DNA of 64,000 bases. It comes from Verrucomicrobiia bacterium (GTDB lineage Bacteria > Verrucomicrobiota > Verrucomicrobiia > Limisphaerales > Fontisphaeraceae). Positions within the stretch are counted from its first letter, which is position 1, and every line of letters starts with the position of its first letter. Where the stretch lies: positions 62,001 to 126,000 of the forward strand of contig JAOAIT010000027.1 in NCBI GenBank assembly GCA_026414565.1, in the 5' to 3' direction. The translations under genes and the position numbers were made by a program. Below are positions 27,174 through 37,501 of the stretch, piece after piece. A model generated the notes under the pieces. The model had not been told where the DNA came from, did no database searches, and worked only from the letters and a program-made list of their open reading frames with translations.

Positions 27174-30100
27174 CTACCAGACGGTAAGTTCGGCCAGGGA
27201 GGCAAACGGCTGCCGGTCAAAACCGCTCAGGATCTCGAGTTTGAGAAAACGGCCATGGGCCGTCTGCGGAAACTGCAGCTCCTTGGGGCTGGCCGAGGCG
27301 GGCAATTCGGCGCGCAGGATGGGCAGGCCCCATTGCTGGCCGTCGGCGCTCACGTAAAGGGCGAATTCGCGGATCCAGCCGTTTTTATTGTTGTCCTGGC
27401 GCGGGGTGAGGGTGACGCCGCGCAGGCTGGCGGGTTGTTTGAACTCGAGCACCAGGGAATGGGGGAAACCGGGCGCGCCCTCGCCCCAGGGGGTATGCCA
27501 CAGCGTGTTGGGGTCATCGTCCACCACATGGCGGGCGGGATGGTCCGGATGTTCACTGCTGGCCCGGAGCACCCGGGCGCCGAGCTTTTGCATGAGGGAG
27601 GGCGGCGCCAGCAGCGCCTGCACCTGCGCGGGCGTCCAGCGGTGCGCGGGCTTGAAATGGGGGCCGGCCATGTAATCGAGCAGGCTGCGCCGGAGCTGGC
27701 GGGCCACGGGGCGCTGCGCCAAATCCGTGCTTAAATCCATGGCGCAGGCCAGCAGGCGGCCCCGGCCCACCTGGGCTTCGATGATCAGCCCGAGTTTGCG
27801 CGAGGTGAACCAGTCGTCAATGGCATGCACCACCGGGCGGAACTCGGGCGGCGTGCCCGTCAAAATGAATGGATGCGCCCGCGAGACCAGCTCCCACCAT
27901 TGCCAGTTGGAATGGTATTCGGTGGGGAATTGGGCCAGGGCCGGATGTTTGGGATCGCAATAAATGCCCAGGGTGTGGGGCGCCTGGCGGCGTGTCCAGG
28001 CCGTATTCCAAAAGATGCTGGAAAAGCCAATCTGGACCCGGCCGAGGGCGTCGCCGCGGATGGTCTGGGGCGGGGGGTTGAACAACACCTTGCCGCCGCG
28101 CTCCAGCACGGCCAGGGTGGCGGCGTCCAGCTCGGTGGCCCAGTGAATGTCCGGCGGCGGGGCGGTGTTGACCTGGGCGGGGTACACCCAGAGATCCCAG
28201 TCGTTGGCGTACGGGGTGCCTTCCACGGCCAGCTCAAGATTGAGTTTGGCCGGGGCGGGCATTCCCTGGAGCGGCACCTGGATCGTGCCCACCGGGCTGC
28301 AGATGCCGGTGGGAAGGGGGCCGGTGAAGAGTTTGCCGGTGGCCAGCGCGCGGCGGTTGTGGCGCAACGTCCAGCGCAGGACGCCCTGGGGCAAATCCTG
28401 CGGCGCAAACCAGGCCAGTTCCAGTTGCGCCTGAAGCGTGTCGGCGGTGGTGAAAATGCGTTTGGGCAGCCGGGCGATGGGCACCACCGGGCCGGAGAAC
28501 CGGCGATACTCGGCGGCGGTGATGTAACCCTTGCTTTCCCAGAACGGGTCCAGCACGCCCACCAGGGCGGTGCCCTGGCCGGGGAAATCATGCAAATCCA
28601 GCAGCTCAAATCCCGCCATGCCGGGCGTGCGCAGGGCCGACTCAATCTCCTCCTTGTAACAGAGCGCCTGCAGCTTGCCGGAGGCGAGCAGGAAGGCGCG
28701 GGCCTTGTCGCCCAGGCCGTTCTGGACGAGGAAATCGCGGAAAATCTCGAAGTTTTTGGGCTTCAGCCAGCCCTTGTATTTGGACATCTCCGCAAAGTTG
28801 GGAAACACACACCACTGCCCGATCTCATGGCTGACAACCGGCGCCGAGGCGCGGGCGATGAAATCGCGGTAATCGGTGACCGTTTCCGGCGGGCGGGCGT
28901 TGATGCGCGAGTTGAGGCCGCCGCCCCAGGCGTGAATGCGCGGCTCGGGCACCACATGAAAATCATTTTCCGGGATCATGGGCCAGCCGGCGCCGCTGGT
29001 GTACAAGCGGCGCGAGTCCAGGCTTTTGCAATAACGGATGAACTCGCCCAGCCAGCGTTGTTGATTTTTACCGGCCGGTTCGTTGCCGTAGGAGAACATG
29101 ATGAACGAGGGATGATTGCCCAGGGCGCGAAAGATGCGGGCCGCCTCCTCATGCAGCCAGGCGTCCACGTTGCGGCCATCGCCCACGCTGCTGCCCTGGT
29201 TGGCCCAGGAGCCGGCCTCCACGTAGTACAAGAAGCCCAGCTCATCCGCCGCCTGAAAGGCCGCCGCCGGCGGGGTGTGGGAATGAAAGCGGATGTGATT
29301 CAAGCCGTGCGCCTGGCAGATGCGAATGATGCGTTTCCAGGCCTCCACGTCCGTGGGGGGATAGCCGGTCAGGGGAAAGATGTTGCACTCGAGCGTGCCG
29401 CGCAGAAACAGTTTGCGGCCGTTGAGGGCGATTTGCGTGCCCTGGCGCCGCACTTCGCGCAGGCCAAAGGAAACGGTGCGGCTGTCGGCCGCCGCGCGCG
29501 GCGCCGCCGCGGTTTCCAGAGTGGCGGTGAGCCGGTAGAGGGCGGGCGCAAACTCATCCCACAACAGCGCCTCCGGGCCCAGCGGGTATTCGCACTCCAC
29601 CACGGCCCCTTCCGGCGTCCAGGAAACGGGCACGGTTTGCGGGGGCGGGCGGTGGGAGCGGGGGCTGTTGTAGCTTTGGGCCGCGAAAGTGAGCAGGCCG
29701 CTGCCGGGGCGGCCGGTGAGGTTGCCCAGGCGGGTTTTGATGGTGACACAGCGCCGGGCGACATCGGGATAGACCTGCACGTCATCCACCCAGACCGGCG
29801 CAGTGGCGCGCAATTCCAGGGCGCCCACGATGCCGTTCCAATTGCCCTGGGTGTGATCGGAAACACTGTGGGCGTTGACGCCCACCTGGATGTGGACGCG
29901 GTTGTCCACCCGCACCGTCAGGCGGTGTTTGCCCGGGGTGAGGGCCGTGCCCAGGTCGTACTCGTGGGGCGTGCCCAGGCTGTTGCAGGAGCCGATGCGG
30001 CGGTCATCCACCCAAACGGTGGTTTCCCAGTGGGCGCGTTCCAGATGCAGGACGACGCGCTTGCCGGCCCAGGCGGGCGGGATTTCGATGTCGCGCTGAT

Positions 30101-30482
30101 ACCAGGCCACGCCCACGTAATGCCGCTCCGGTTGGAGCCAGAAGGGCACCTTGATGTGGCCCGGCTGGCGGTAGGGGGCATAGCGGGGATCATGAAACCA
30201 GGAGCGGTCCACGATGTCGCCCGTCCAGCGGGTGTCCACCGTGACCGGATCGCCAAAACCCTGCTCCTGCAGGGAGCCGGGCAGGCGCAGTTTCTGTTGC
30301 AGCGTGCGGCGGTGCCAGCCTGCGTTGGTGCCCTGGTCCTGCCGGTCCAGTTCAAACCGCCAGGTGCCCGCCAAATTGAGGCGCTCGATGGCGCTGGCGG
30401 CGAGGTGGCCGCTCAGCCAGAAGGCCGCCAGCACCCACAGGCTGGCGGGGATGCAGCGAGAGATCATGGAGTGTGGTGACAT
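27174..30482 (-). CDS. Secreted glycoside hydrolase family 2-type glycosidase with discoidin-like C-terminus
   Basis: An 1102-residue exported enzyme. The signal peptide is VLAAFWLSGHLAASA. The sugar-binding domain includes LAGTWRFELDRQ, followed by the immunoglobulin-like domain and a TIM barrel. GH2 catalytic residues are visible: the acid/base E468 in SYGNEPAG and the nucleophile E553 in VVSHEIGQW. The C-terminal 135 residues (ending FASLAELTVW) look like an F5/8 type C (discoidin) carbohydrate-binding domain. It should remove beta-linked galactosyl, glucuronyl or mannosyl units from polysaccharides outside the cytoplasm; which one cannot be told. An ATG at 30467 is an alternative start. 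It is a single-gene unit, consistent with glycan degradation. Confidence 0.88.
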   Translation of the reverse strand: MSPHSMISRCIPASLWVLAAFWLSGHLAASAIERLNLAGTWRFELDRQDQGTNAGWHRRTLQQKLRLPGSLQEQGFGDPVTVDTRWTGDIVDRSWFHDPRYAPYRQPGHIKVPFWLQPERHYVGVAWYQRDIEIPPAWAGKRVVLHLERAHWETTVWVDDRRIGSCNSLGTPHEYDLGTALTPGKHRLTVRVDNRVHIQVGVNAHSVSDHTQGNWNGIVGALELRATAPVWVDDVQVYPDVARRCVTIKTRLGNLTGRPGSGLLTFAAQSYNSPRSHRPPPQTVPVSWTPEGAVVECEYPLGPEALLWDEFAPALYRLTATLETAAAPRAAADSRTVSFGLREVRRQGTQIALNGRKLFLRGTLECNIFPLTGYPPTDVEAWKRIIRICQAHGLNHIRFHSHTPPAAAFQAADELGFLYYVEAGSWANQGSSVGDGRNVDAWLHEEAARIFRALGNHPSFIMFSYGNEPAGKNQQRWLGEFIRYCKSLDSRRLYTSGAGWPMIPENDFHVVPEPRIHAWGGGLNSRINARPPETVTDYRDFIARASAPVVSHEIGQWCVFPNFAEMSKYKGWLKPKNFEIFRDFLVQNGLGDKARAFLLASGKLQALCYKEEIESALRTPGMAGFELLDLHDFPGQGTALVGVLDPFWESKGYITAAEYRRFSGPVVPIARLPKRIFTTADTLQAQLELAWFAPQDLPQGVLRWTLRHNRRALATGKLFTGPLPTGICSPVGTIQVPLQGMPAPAKLNLELAVEGTPYANDWDLWVYPAQVNTAPPPDIHWATELDAATLAVLERGGKVLFNPPPQTIRGDALGRVQIGFSSIFWNTAWTRRQAPHTLGIYCDPKHPALAQFPTEYHSNWQWWELVSRAHPFILTGTPPEFRPVVHAIDDWFTSRKLGLIIEAQVGRGRLLACAMDLSTDLAQRPVARQLRRSLLDYMAGPHFKPAHRWTPAQVQALLAPPSLMQKLGARVLRASSEHPDHPARHVVDDDPNTLWHTPWGEGAPGFPHSLVLEFKQPASLRGVTLTPRQDNNKNGWIREFALYVSADGQQWGLPILRAELPASASPKELQFPQTAHGRFLKLEILSGFDRQPFASLAELTVW

Positions 30483-30618
30483 GGCCGCGGATTATGCGCC
30501 AGCCAGCGCCCCGATTCAATGCGAACCTTGCCGGGGAGAACGAGGAGGGGAAAGGCAAAAGGCAAAGTGAGAAATGCGAAGGGGAAGGCAGGCGTGTTTT
30601 GCGGGAGGGACGGCGGGT

Positions 30619-31674
30619 TCAGCAAATGCGGGGCAGTTGCTCGCCGGAGAGCATGTCCACAATGCGCAGGGCGCCGATGCGGCTGCGGAGCTGCAGGAGG
30701 CCCTCGCCGGCGGCCTGCACGCGGCCGATGCGGCAACTGCCCTCGCCGTGGGGCTGGGCGCGCATGAGGGCCAGGGCCTGCTCGGCCTGCGCCTCCGGCA
30801 CCAAGACGGCGAGACGCCCTTCGTTGGCGACGTAGAGGGGATCCAACCCAAGGATTTCGCAGGCGGCGCGCACATCTTCGCGGACGGGGATGGCCGCCTC
30901 CTCGATGAGCATGTCCAGCCGGGCGGCTTCGGCGATTTCAATGAGGGCGCTGGCCAGGCCGCCGCGGGTCAGGTCGCGCAGGCAATGGATTTCGATGCCG
31001 GCCTCGAGCAGCGCCAAAACGAGCGCGGCCAGGGGGGCGGAGTCGCTTTCGATGGCGCTTTCAAAGGCCAGGCCTTCGCGCACGGCCATGATGGCCATGC
31101 CGTGGCGGCCAATATCGCCGTTGAGGAGGATGGCGTCGCCGGGGCGGACGCTGGCTGGGCCGATGCGCAGAGGGTGCTCGAGGAGGCCCAGGCCGGTGGT
31201 GTTCAGATAAATGCCGTCCCCCTTGCCGCGATCCACCACCTTGGTGTCGCCGGTGACCAGTTGCACCCCGGCGCGGGCGGCGGCGGTTTGCATGGAGGCA
31301 ACGACGCGCCGCAGGGTGTCCATGGGCACGCCTTCCTCGAGGATGGCGGCAACGCTGAGGTACAAGGGGCGCGCGCCGCACATGGCCAGGTCATTCACCG
31401 TGCCGTGGACGGCCAGCGAGCCGATGTCGCCCCCGGGAAAGAACATGGGGCGGACGACGTAGGAATCGGTGGAGAAGGCCAGCCGCAGGCCGCCGATTTC
31501 CAGGACGGCGCCGTCATGGCGCGCCTCGAGGGCGGGGTTGCGAAAGGCGGGCAGGAAAAGGGACTCGATGAGCTGGTGGGAGAGCCGCCCGCCGCCGCCA
31601 TGCGCCAGGAGCACGTGGGGATACTGGGTCAGGGGGAGGGGGCATTGGGGGGAGAAATCCAGGGGCGCGCTCAT
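30619..31674 (-). CDS. hypE: Hydrogenase maturation protein HypE
   Basis: A 351-residue protein that dehydrates the thiocarboxamide on its own C-terminal cysteine to thiocyanate, the source of the cyanide ligands of NiFe hydrogenases. It has the PurM-like fold with [13 protein letters not shown] near the start, [19 protein letters not shown] and [13 protein letters not shown], and [15 protein letters not shown] in the middle. The last residues are PRIC, so the modified C-terminal cysteine is present. It is the last gene of the hypF-hypC-hypD-hypE operon, 6 bases after hypD. Length and motifs are complete. Confidence 0.96.
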   Translation of the reverse strand: MSAPLDFSPQCPLPLTQYPHVLLAHGGGGRLSHQLIESLFLPAFRNPALEARHDGAVLEIGGLRLAFSTDSYVVRPMFFPGGDIGSLAVHGTVNDLAMCGARPLYLSVAAILEEGVPMDTLRRVVASMQTAAARAGVQLVTGDTKVVDRGKGDGIYLNTTGLGLLEHPLRIGPASVRPGDAILLNGDIGRHGMAIMAVREGLAFESAIESDSAPLAALVLALLEAGIEIHCLRDLTRGGLASALIEIAEAARLDMLIEEAAIPVREDVRAACEILGLDPLYVANEGRLAVLVPEAQAEQALALMRAQPHGEGSCRIGRVQAAGEGLLQLRSRIGALRIVDMLSGEQLPRIC

Positions 31675-31680
31675 GGGGGT

Positions 31681-32793
31681 TCAGGAAGCCGCCGCCGCGG
31701 GGGGCCGGGCGGGACGGCGGTAACGGTAATACGCCGCGCAGGCGCCTTCGCTGGAAACCATGGTGGCGCCCAGCGGATGTTCCGGCGTGCAGCGCGTGCC
31801 GAAGGCGGGACATTCGGAGGGTTTCTTCACGCCCTGCAGGACGAGGCCGCTGATGCATTCGGGCGCTTCGGCGGCGGTGAGCTGATCCACCTGGAAGCGC
31901 CGGGCGGCGTCAAACTCCTGATAAGCCGGCCGCAAGCCCAGCCCGCTGCGGGGGATGAGGCCGATGCCGCGCCACTGGCGGGGGATGACCTCAAAGACCT
32001 CCTGCATCAACTGCTGGGCGGGGCGGTTGCCTTCGTAGCGCACGGAGCGGGCGTATTGATTCTCCACCTCGTGGCGGCCCTCCTCGAGCTGTTTCACGCA
32101 CATGAAGATGCCCTGCATGATGTCCAGCGGCTCGAAGCCGGTGACGACAATGGGCACACGGTAGCGGGCGGCCAGCGGGGGATATTCATGGTAGCCCATC
32201 ACTGCGCACACGTGGCCCGCGGCCAGAAATCCCTGCACGCGGTTGTTGGGCGAGGCCAGGATGGCCTCCATGGCCGGGGGCACGAGCACATGGGAGACGA
32301 GCACGGAAAAGTTCTTGAGGCCCAGGCGGCGGGCCTGGGCCACGGCCATGGCGTTGGCCGGAGCGGTGGTTTCGAAGCCCACGGCAAAGAACACCACCTG
32401 CCGCTCCGGATGCGCCCGGGCCAGTTTGACGGCGTCCAGGGGCGAATACACCATGCGGACGTCGGCGCCCTCGGCCTTGACGGAGAACAAATCCTTCCGG
32501 GTGCCGGGGACGCGGAGCATGTCGCCAAAGGAGCAGAAGATGACGCCGGGCTGGGCGGCGATGGCGATGGCCTGATCAATGATCTCGACGGGCGTGACGC
32601 AGACGGGACAGCCGGGGCCATGCACGAGGGTGATCTGCCGGGGCAGCAGTTCATCCACACCAAACTTGATGATGGCATGGGTCTGGCCGCCGCAGACCTC
32701 CATGAGGGTCCAGGGGCGGGTGACCAGGGCGGCCAGGGCGCGGGCGAATTGCTGCACCGCGGCGGCATCGCGGTATTCATCCATGAAACGCAT
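31681..32793 (-). CDS. hypD: Hydrogenase maturation protein HypD
   Basis: A 370-residue Fe-S scaffold on which the Fe(CN)2CO unit is built with HypC. Conserved segments are [21 protein letters not shown] (with the two cysteines of the active loop), [16 protein letters not shown] and VSGFEPLDI-like [10 protein letters not shown]. Cysteines near the C-terminus ([39 protein letters not shown]) match the 4Fe-4S ligands. The start is one base after the hypC stop and its own stop is 6 bases before hypE, showing tight coupling. It appears full length. Confidence 0.96.
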   Translation of the reverse strand: MRFMDEYRDAAAVQQFARALAALVTRPWTLMEVCGGQTHAIIKFGVDELLPRQITLVHGPGCPVCVTPVEIIDQAIAIAAQPGVIFCSFGDMLRVPGTRKDLFSVKAEGADVRMVYSPLDAVKLARAHPERQVVFFAVGFETTAPANAMAVAQARRLGLKNFSVLVSHVLVPPAMEAILASPNNRVQGFLAAGHVCAVMGYHEYPPLAARYRVPIVVTGFEPLDIMQGIFMCVKQLEEGRHEVENQYARSVRYEGNRPAQQLMQEVFEVIPRQWRGIGLIPRSGLGLRPAYQEFDAARRFQVDQLTAAEAPECISGLVLQGVKKPSECPAFGTRCTPEHPLGATMVSSEGACAAYYRYRRPARPPAAAAS

Positions 32794-32794
32794 A

Positions 32795-33079
32795 TCAAGG
32801 CCCGCCGGTGGAAGAGGAGGAGGGCGGCGGCGGCGTTTCGTGCAGCTCGGCCAGCTCGCCCATTTGTTGGAGATACTCGAAAACCTGCCGGGCTTCTTCG
32901 GGATCCACCTTGCTCAGGGCGAAGCCGACATGGACGATGACGTAATCGCCCACGCCGGCCTCGGGCACGAAGTCGAGGCTGACTTCCCGGGCAATGCCGC
33001 CGAAGTCCACTTTGCCCATGCGCGCGCCGGTATCGGACTCGGCCACGCTGACAATTTTACCTGGCACCGCCAGACACAT
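32795..33079 (-). CDS. hypC: Hydrogenase maturation chaperone HypC
   Basis: A 94-residue protein of the HypC/HupF family. It begins [10 protein letters not shown], with the essential C2 that carries the iron unit from HypD to the hydrogenase large subunit. The beta-barrel core includes [33 protein letters not shown], read here as two consecutive segments. The C-terminal tail has extra P and S residues. It lies between hypF (3 bases) and hypD (one base), part of a single transcript. Confidence 0.95.
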   Translation of the reverse strand: MCLAVPGKIVSVAESDTGARMGKVDFGGIAREVSLDFVPEAGVGDYVIVHVGFALSKVDPEEARQVFEYLQQMGELAELHETPPPPSSSSTGGP

Positions 33080-33082
33080 AGG

Positions 33083-35374
33083 TCATTGATTTTCAGTTTG
33101 CGCGCCCAGGACCGCCTGGCCCAGCGCCAGCCCGCCGTCATTGGGCGGCACGCGCTGATGCCACAGGGGGCGGAAGCCCGCGGCCCGCAACGCCTGAACC
33201 GCGCCTTCGGTGAGGCGCTGGTTCTGGAAACAGCCGCCGGTGAGCGCCACGTGCTCCAGGCCGGCGCGCTGCGCCACGGCCACGATGAGATTCACCAGCG
33301 ACTGATGAAATGTGCCTGCGATTTGGGCGGTTGGCAATCCCGCGCGCACGGCCTGCAAGATGGCCTCCACCATCGGCCCCCAGTCCGCCAGCAGCAGACC
33401 ATCCTCTTCGTGCAGGGCCAGGGGATAGGCGGCCTGGCCGGTCCAGGGCGCGGCGGCCCATTCCAGCTCCATGGCGGCCTGGCCCTCGAAATGCGCGCGC
33501 TGGCGCAGGCCGATCAGCGCGGCCACGGCGTCAAACAGGCGGCCGGCACTGGTGGTGCGGGGGCAGTTGAGGCCGCGGGCGAGCATGGCGCGCAGCACGG
33601 GCCATTCCGCGGGTTGAAAGGCGGCGCGCAGGGGATCCGCGGCCCGCTCAAACACCGCATCGCCCCACAGGGCAAAGAGCACGCCTAGGGCGGCGCGGCG
33701 GGGTTCGCGCACGGCGGCCTCGCCGCCCGGCAGGGGGAAGGGGCGCAGGTGTCCCACACGCCGCCACCGGCCGGCGTGGAGATGAATGAACTCGCCGCCC
33801 CAAATGGTTTGATCCGGGCCGTAGCCGGTGCCGTCCCAGGAGACGCCGAGCACGGGGGCCTCCACTTCATTTTCGGCGACACAGGCGGCGACGTGGGCCA
33901 CATGGTGCTGAACCGCCCGGCACGGGAGGCCGGACTGGCGGGCCAGTTGGGTGGAGACGTAATCCGGGTGCAGATCGCACACGGCCAGTTGAGGCGGCTG
34001 GCGCAGCAGGCGCGGCAGGTCGGCCACGGCCCGCTGGTAGGCGGCGCGGGCCTCGGCGGTTTCGAGGTCGCCCAGGTGCTGGCTCAGAAACACGTGGCGG
34101 CCGGCGGCCACGGCCACGGTGGTTTTCAAATGAGCGCCGAAGGCCAGCAGCGGCGGCAGAGGGGTGCGCAGAGTCATCGGCAGCGGCGCATAACCCCGGG
34201 CGCGGCGCAGGACCAGCTCGCGGCCGAGCATGACGCGGACAATCGAATCGTCCACATGCCGGGCGATGGGCCGGTTGTGGACGAGGAAGAGATCGGCCAG
34301 GCCCGCCAGGCGGCGCAGGGCCTCGTGCTCATCCGTGCAAATCGGTTCATCCGAGAGATTGCCGCTGGTGGCGACGAGGGGGAATTGGAGATCGGCCAGG
34401 AGGAGATGATGGAGGGGCGTGTAGGGCAGCATGATGCCCAGCCAGGGATTGCCCGGAGCCACATTCTCGGCCACCTCTCCGCGGGCGCGGCGGCGCAGCA
34501 GGACGATGGGGGCCTCCGCAGATTGGAGCAGGCGGGCCTCGAGGGGATGGACCTCGCAAAGCTGCTCCACCTGGGCGAGGGCGGGAAACATGAGCGCCAG
34601 CGGTTTTTCCTCGCGGTGCTTGCGCTGGCGCAGCCGGGCCACGGCCTCCGGGTTGCGCGCATCCACCAGCAGATGAAAGCCGCCCAGTCCTTTAAGGGCC
34701 AGGATTTGACCGGCGCGGAGGGCGGCTTCAGCCTGCTGGAGCGCCGCCTCTTTTTCGGCGAGGACGGCGCCGGCGGGGGACCAGAGGGCGAGCTCCGGGC
34801 CGCACACGGGGCAGGCATTGGGCTGCGCGTGGAAACGGCGGTCGGCGGGATTCTCGTATTCCGCCTGGCAGGCGGGGCACATGCGGAAATGCCGCATGGT
34901 GGTGCGCGGCCGGTCATAGGGCATGTCCTCGATGATGGAGAAGCGCGGGCCGCAGTGCGTGCAGTTGATGAACGGATAACGATAACGGCGGTTGGCCGGA
35001 TCCAGCAACTCGCGGCGGCACTCGGCGCAGGTGGCGAGGTCCGGAAGGATCAGGGCAAGCGGTTCGCCGGCCGTGTCGGAAGGGCGGATTTCAAAGCCGG
35101 TGTAGCCGGCGGGGGCCAGCAACACGCTTTCGCAACTGTGGATGCGCGCGGCGGGCGGACATTCGGGGGCCAGCCGCAGGAGGAATTGCTGGACGGCGGG
35201 GGCGGGACCCTCCACCTCGGCCGTCAGGCCCTGGAGGGAGTTGTGGACCCACCCGCACAGGCCCAGGGTGGTGGCCAGCCGGTGCACAAAGGGGCGGAAG
35301 CCCACGCCCTGCACCGCGCCCCGCAACATGACGCGGGCGCGGACGATTTCGGCAGATGCACCGGCATTTGGCAC
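33083..35374 (-). CDS. hypF: Carbamoyltransferase HypF
   Basis: A 763-residue enzyme that transfers carbamoyl phosphate to HypE. Domains in order are an acylphosphatase domain (about 10-100, RGAVQGVGFRPFVHRL) and two CxxC zinc fingers (CAECRRE...CTHCGPR and CPACQAE...CPVCGPE, about 115-200). Then come a YrdC-like domain and a Kae1/TobZ-like domain with VQHHVAHVAAC and GGCFQNQ near the C-terminus. The start here is a GTG at 35374; no ATG is placed better. It is first in the hyp operon. No hypA, hypB or hydrogenase structural gene is in the window, so the client enzyme must be elsewhere. Confidence 0.95.
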   Translation of the reverse strand: MPNAGASAEIVRARVMLRGAVQGVGFRPFVHRLATTLGLCGWVHNSLQGLTAEVEGPAPAVQQFLLRLAPECPPAARIHSCESVLLAPAGYTGFEIRPSDTAGEPLALILPDLATCAECRRELLDPANRRYRYPFINCTHCGPRFSIIEDMPYDRPRTTMRHFRMCPACQAEYENPADRRFHAQPNACPVCGPELALWSPAGAVLAEKEAALQQAEAALRAGQILALKGLGGFHLLVDARNPEAVARLRQRKHREEKPLALMFPALAQVEQLCEVHPLEARLLQSAEAPIVLLRRRARGEVAENVAPGNPWLGIMLPYTPLHHLLLADLQFPLVATSGNLSDEPICTDEHEALRRLAGLADLFLVHNRPIARHVDDSIVRVMLGRELVLRRARGYAPLPMTLRTPLPPLLAFGAHLKTTVAVAAGRHVFLSQHLGDLETAEARAAYQRAVADLPRLLRQPPQLAVCDLHPDYVSTQLARQSGLPCRAVQHHVAHVAACVAENEVEAPVLGVSWDGTGYGPDQTIWGGEFIHLHAGRWRRVGHLRPFPLPGGEAAVREPRRAALGVLFALWGDAVFERAADPLRAAFQPAEWPVLRAMLARGLNCPRTTSAGRLFDAVAALIGLRQRAHFEGQAAMELEWAAAPWTGQAAYPLALHEEDGLLLADWGPMVEAILQAVRAGLPTAQIAGTFHQSLVNLIVAVAQRAGLEHVALTGGCFQNQRLTEGAVQALRAAGFRPLWHQRVPPNDGGLALGQAVLGAQTENQ

Positions 35375-35451
35375 AGAGGGACATTAGCCGGCCGGTGCCG
35401 GCGCCGCAATGCCGGGGAGCGGCGGCGGGCGCGAGTTCGCCGGGGTGTTAA

Positions 35452-35485
35452 AACGGGCCGGCGCCGCGCGGGGGCGCGGCGCCGG
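35452..35485 (-). terminator. Probable terminator of the DUF4914 gene
   Basis: A perfect 12-bp stem (35458-35469 with 35474-35485, loop GGGG on the plus strand) lies 25 bases past the minus-strand stop at 35511. In the minus direction it is followed by CCCGTTTTA, a short T run separated by four bases. It separates the DUF4914 gene from hypF. The stem is very strong but the T tract is weak. Confidence 0.6.
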
Positions 35486-35510
35486 TTGACAGCCACGGTG
35501 AGGATCGGGA

Positions 35511-37418
35511 CTATTCGGCTTCTTCCACGGTGCCGTGCGGGATGAGGCGTTCGTAGTCTTCCACGGAGCCGTTGTCGAGGACGCACTGGATGATCTGGCG
35601 TCCGAGCGGGTGCAGATCCGGCTCAAGGAACTCGCGGCATTGTTTCTGGAAGAACTCCCGCAGCATGGCGGCGCCTTTGTCGTACGCCTCCGGGCCGACC
35701 TCGATTTGCTTTTCGACGCGCAGGAAGATGGCGGCGATGCTTTGGCCTTCGAGGACGAGCGAGGTCAGGGCGTAGCCGGCGAGCGGGCAGCGGGCGGGCC
35801 GGATCTGGTCCTTGCTGAAGCGGAAGTGGCCGCGGCGGGCGAGGTATTCGCGGGCGATCCACTGGGGCATGAAGCCCACCTGCCAGCAGCCGACGTGCTG
35901 GTTGGGGACGAGGATGTAGCGCACCTTGGGCGAGGACAGGATTTGCTGCAGGAGCAGGTTGGCCTGGTCCACGCGGCGCCCGGTGGCAAAAGGCCAGTAG
36001 GAGCCGACGCCCTCGCTGCTCATGCCTTCCTGGGCCACGATGCTGGGGTTGGCATGGCCGCGCGGGGCGACCAGGCGCCAGACCCAGGCCAGGGCGGGCG
36101 GCAGGATGTGGAAGAGGCCGAAGATGCCGTAGGTGGGTTTCTCCTGGGTGCAGGGTGGAGTGCGCACGCCGAAACTGCGCACGTCCACGGTGACCGGGCC
36201 GTTGACGATGCCCGGGACGATGGAGCGCGGCAGAATGACGCGGGGGTTGGGGCAGGGGACGCCGGGGGCGTCCTGAATGTGCTCCCAGATCAGGGCGGTG
36301 GAGTTGGGGACGGCGTCCACGTTGAGGAAGAGCAGCGGGCGGGGCGGGTGAATGGTCAGCTCCTCCAGGTGGGGGTCCACGCCGTAGCGGGTGATGTGGT
36401 TGATGCGCACGAACCAGGCCTGCTCGGCGTCCATGAGGGCCAGTTTATCCTTGTTGCGCTCATGGCGCAGGCTGGGATGGCAGAGGGCCATGTCATCGGT
36501 CACGGGCCGCAATTCGCAGGCGCGGGGCAGGACCAGGCGGCGGTCCTCGCCGGTGAGCACATTGCGCCCGAGCAGGAGGGTGCCGTCGCGCTGGCGGTGG
36601 ACGTGTTCGAGCATTTCGCTCTTGCCGCCGCCGCTGGCGCCCTCGTGCATGATGGTGATCTTGTTGTCGTAAGGGGTGATGACCTGGACGGTGGAGCAAT
36701 GGGCGGCCACCCAGCCCTCCTGTTCGCCGAGGGCCAGCAACATGCCATAGACCCCTTTCTTGGCGCTGGGACCAGGATAGAGGTTGTAACTGAACATTTC
36801 ATGCAGATGCTCCAGGCGGTTGTGCACGACCACCTGCCGGCCTTCAAAGTGGGTGTGCCGGAAGGGCGGCGCCACGTAGATGACGGCGCGCGGCGCGAAG
36901 GGGCGCTCCAGTTTGGAGACATCCAGGATGCCCTGCAGCAGGGCCAGCCCGAGCGCGAAAAAGCCGGCGTTGGCCGGGGCCACGGCCACGGCATCCACCC
37001 CCTTGCCCTCCGGGCCGGCGACGAAGGCAAACACGGCCAGCTTCTGGGTTTTGAGCCAGGCAAAGGTTTCCTGGCGCAGCCCGGCGAAATCCTTGCCGAA
37101 GCGTTCGCGGAAGGTGGGTTTGTTGGTGGGCTTGTTGTCGCCGATCACCATGCAATCGGGGTCGCGCCGGCGCATGTAGGGATCGGGATAGTTGGCGCTG
37201 ATGCCGTTGCGCACGCGGCACACCGTGGCTTCGACGATGCGTCCCTTGCCGGGCACATCGTAGGCCACTTCATGCCAGTCCTGCCCCGGGGGCGGCGCAG
37301 CCAGGTCCACCAGTTGCTCCACTGAGCTGGCGACCACATAACCGGGACAGGCGTTGAGCACCTCGGCCAGCTCCGCGGGCATGGGGAAGGGGAGGGAGGG
37401 TTGGTTGGTTGCACTCAT
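35511..37418 (-). CDS. DUF4914-family P-loop protein
   Basis: A 635-residue soluble protein matching the DUF4914 family as I recall it, both in length and in segments such as MRRRDPDCMVIGDNKPTNK. A P-loop GASGGGKS is at residues 260-267, preceded by the strand NKITIMHE. That arrangement is reminiscent of the PEP carboxykinase/HPr kinase fold, and a kinase or nucleotide-dependent enzyme is likely; the substrate is unknown. Several H and C residues (HTHFEGRQVVVHNR, CSTVQV) are conserved-looking. It is third in a minus-strand set after a CoA-binding protein and a kinase-like protein, 83 bases from the latter. Confidence 0.75.
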   Translation of the reverse strand: MSATNQPSLPFPMPAELAEVLNACPGYVVASSVEQLVDLAAPPPGQDWHEVAYDVPGKGRIVEATVCRVRNGISANYPDPYMRRRDPDCMVIGDNKPTNKPTFRERFGKDFAGLRQETFAWLKTQKLAVFAFVAGPEGKGVDAVAVAPANAGFFALGLALLQGILDVSKLERPFAPRAVIYVAPPFRHTHFEGRQVVVHNRLEHLHEMFSYNLYPGPSAKKGVYGMLLALGEQEGWVAAHCSTVQVITPYDNKITIMHEGASGGGKSEMLEHVHRQRDGTLLLGRNVLTGEDRRLVLPRACELRPVTDDMALCHPSLRHERNKDKLALMDAEQAWFVRINHITRYGVDPHLEELTIHPPRPLLFLNVDAVPNSTALIWEHIQDAPGVPCPNPRVILPRSIVPGIVNGPVTVDVRSFGVRTPPCTQEKPTYGIFGLFHILPPALAWVWRLVAPRGHANPSIVAQEGMSSEGVGSYWPFATGRRVDQANLLLQQILSSPKVRYILVPNQHVGCWQVGFMPQWIAREYLARRGHFRFSKDQIRPARCPLAGYALTSLVLEGQSIAAIFLRVEKQIEVGPEAYDKGAAMLREFFQKQCREFLEPDLHPLGRQIIQCVLDNGSVEDYERLIPHGTVEEAE

Positions 37419-37501
37419 GTTATTTCAGGTCTGGTTCGATGTTCATGGTGGGCGGTGACACCGGGCGCCATCCAGCGCCTGGCGGCTCCGTCCCAGTTCC
37501 G

